A DNA stretch of 6,485 bases from Porticoccaceae bacterium (GTDB taxonomy: Bacteria > Pseudomonadota > Gammaproteobacteria > Pseudomonadales > Porticoccaceae), in NCBI GenBank assembly GCA_003448675.1, contig DLXZ01000111.1, positions 1-6,485 on the forward strand, in the 5' to 3' direction. The translations under genes and the position numbers were made by a program. The notes beneath the pieces are model-generated. The model saw only the letters and a program-made list of their open reading frames with translations. It did no database searches and was not told the origin of the DNA. Positions within the stretch are counted from its first letter, which is position 1. Every line of letters starts with the position of its first letter. Positions 5,841 through 6,485 of this stretch are shown here, piece by piece.

Positions 5841-6485
5841 TCAGGTCGCGGGTGCCAGACTGCGACGCATGATGGACTCTGCCATGTCCCGCAGCTTTGC
5901 CCGTTGTATTTTGTTGCCATTGGCACTTAATGTGACAGGAAAAGCGTCAATCGGTTCAAAATGTTGGGGTACTTTGTACTTCGCCATGCCTTTCTCGCAG
6001 TATTGGCGTAGCAATTGATTGTCCAGCTTGTTTGCATCCGCCGGAATGATAAACGCGCAGAGCCATATTTTACGTGCTTGTTGAACGCCGACGACCTGGG
6101 CTTCACTGACAGCCGGGTGTGTTTCGATGTAGCCTTCAATTTCGGCGGGGCTCACGAGAAACCCGCTGAGACGGATCGCATCGCCAAGCCGGCTCAAGAA
6201 AACCCAGCTGCCATCGTCGCGCGTGTAACCCAGATCACCGGTTTTAAAAAAACCATCTTCGGTGAAGGCTGTTTGAGTTGCCTCTGGGTTATTCAGGTAA
6301 CCCACCATGCGGCTGGGTGTTTTGATTTCAATTTCCCCGCGTTCACCGTGGGGCAGAATATTGCCACTTTGTTTGTCTCTGGTGCGAACCTGGGTCTCCG
6401 GATTGACGCAAATGCCGCCACCCTGGGTGCGATCCTCCGGGGCTAATGTGTCACTTTGCAGCGAGAACAGGGCACCTAATTCACT
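5841..6485 (-). CDS. acyl-CoA synthetase / AMP-dependent ligase, C-terminal part (5' end outside window)
   Basis: The frame is open from the right edge of the window to TGA at 5841, giving the last 214 residues of an ANL-superfamily enzyme. An internal Met at 6308 is not the start, because conserved sequence continues upstream of it. In visible-fragment numbering, the edge begins SELGALFS, the tail of the YGxxE adenylate motif. GERGEIEI (47-54), MVGYLNNPEAT (60-70), GFFKTGDLG (78-86), SRLGDAIRLSGFLVSPAEIE (98-117, the A8 hinge region) and PVTLSANGNKIQR (183-195) follow. K192 is the expected catalytic lysine. The A10 motif reads NGNKIQR instead of the commoner SGKIxR, with one extra residue before the lysine region. 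Activation of a fatty or related carboxylic acid to a CoA thioester is inferred, and the substrate is unknown. It lies 43 nt upstream of yciB on the same strand and could share its transcript. Confidence 0.9.
   Translation of the reverse strand, partial: SELGALFSLQSDTLAPEDRTQGGGICVNPETQVRTRDKQSGNILPHGERGEIEIKTPSRMVGYLNNPEATQTAFTEDGFFKTGDLGYTRDDGSWVFLSRLGDAIRLSGFLVSPAEIEGYIETHPAVSEAQVVGVQQARKIWLCAFIIPADANKLDNQLLRQYCEKGMAKYKVPQHFEPIDAFPVTLSANGNKIQRAKLRDMAESIMRRSLAPAT

Noticed and set aside
5798..5926. 43-residue N-terminal extension of YciB in the open frame
   Set aside because: It overlaps the end of the upstream synthetase gene, has no family resemblance, and the typical YciB start MKLLYDFFP lies at 5797.
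6015..6446. 143-codon plus-strand open frame at the right end
   Set aside because: It is antisense to the conserved C-terminal domain of the acyl-CoA synthetase and is a shadow of its codon pattern.

Overview
The window looks like chromosomal DNA of a gammaproteobacterium, probably from the broad Pseudomonadales/Oceanospirillales-type group. This rests on the gene order ribH-nusB-thiL-pgpA, on family-typical motifs close to the Escherichia coli proteins, and on the yciB-yciI pair. Base composition looks roughly balanced, near 50% G+C by eye, with no obvious island boundary. The species cannot be fixed from the sequence.

Left half (1-2982, plus strand): a compact housekeeping operon. ribH (lumazine synthase) is followed 12 nt later by nusB (antitermination factor). 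nusB overlaps thiL (thiamine-monophosphate kinase) by 14 nt. pgpA (phosphatidylglycerophosphatase A) begins 43 nt after thiL at a TTG codon with its own ribosome binding site. A small NlpC/P60 lipoprotein gene, probably a murein endopeptidase, closes the run. The upstream part of the operon, probably other riboflavin genes, lies outside the window.

Right half (2983-6485, minus strand): two AMP-forming acyl-CoA synthetase genes flank the pair yciB-yciI. In transcription order they are the synthetase cut by the right window edge (3' end at 5841), yciB (5797-5129), yciI (5116-4817), a 181-nt spacer, and the complete 540-residue synthetase (4635-3013). The complete synthetase gene converges on the lipoprotein gene, with 30 nt between the stop codons. 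The spacer upstream of it holds a perfect 7+7 inverted repeat that could be an operator, and a second 7+7 inverted repeat just after yciI.

Three starts differ from the longest open frame. yciB starts at 5797 rather than 5926, the complete synthetase at 4635 rather than 4650, and the edge-truncated synthetase runs open to base 6485. I found no mobile element, CRISPR array, tRNA, rRNA or recognisable new defence or biosynthetic system. The points worth a second look are the long two-cysteine loop in YciB, the pairing of yciBI with two acyl-CoA synthetases, the palindrome before one of them, and the odd initiation regions of pgpA and the lipoprotein gene.
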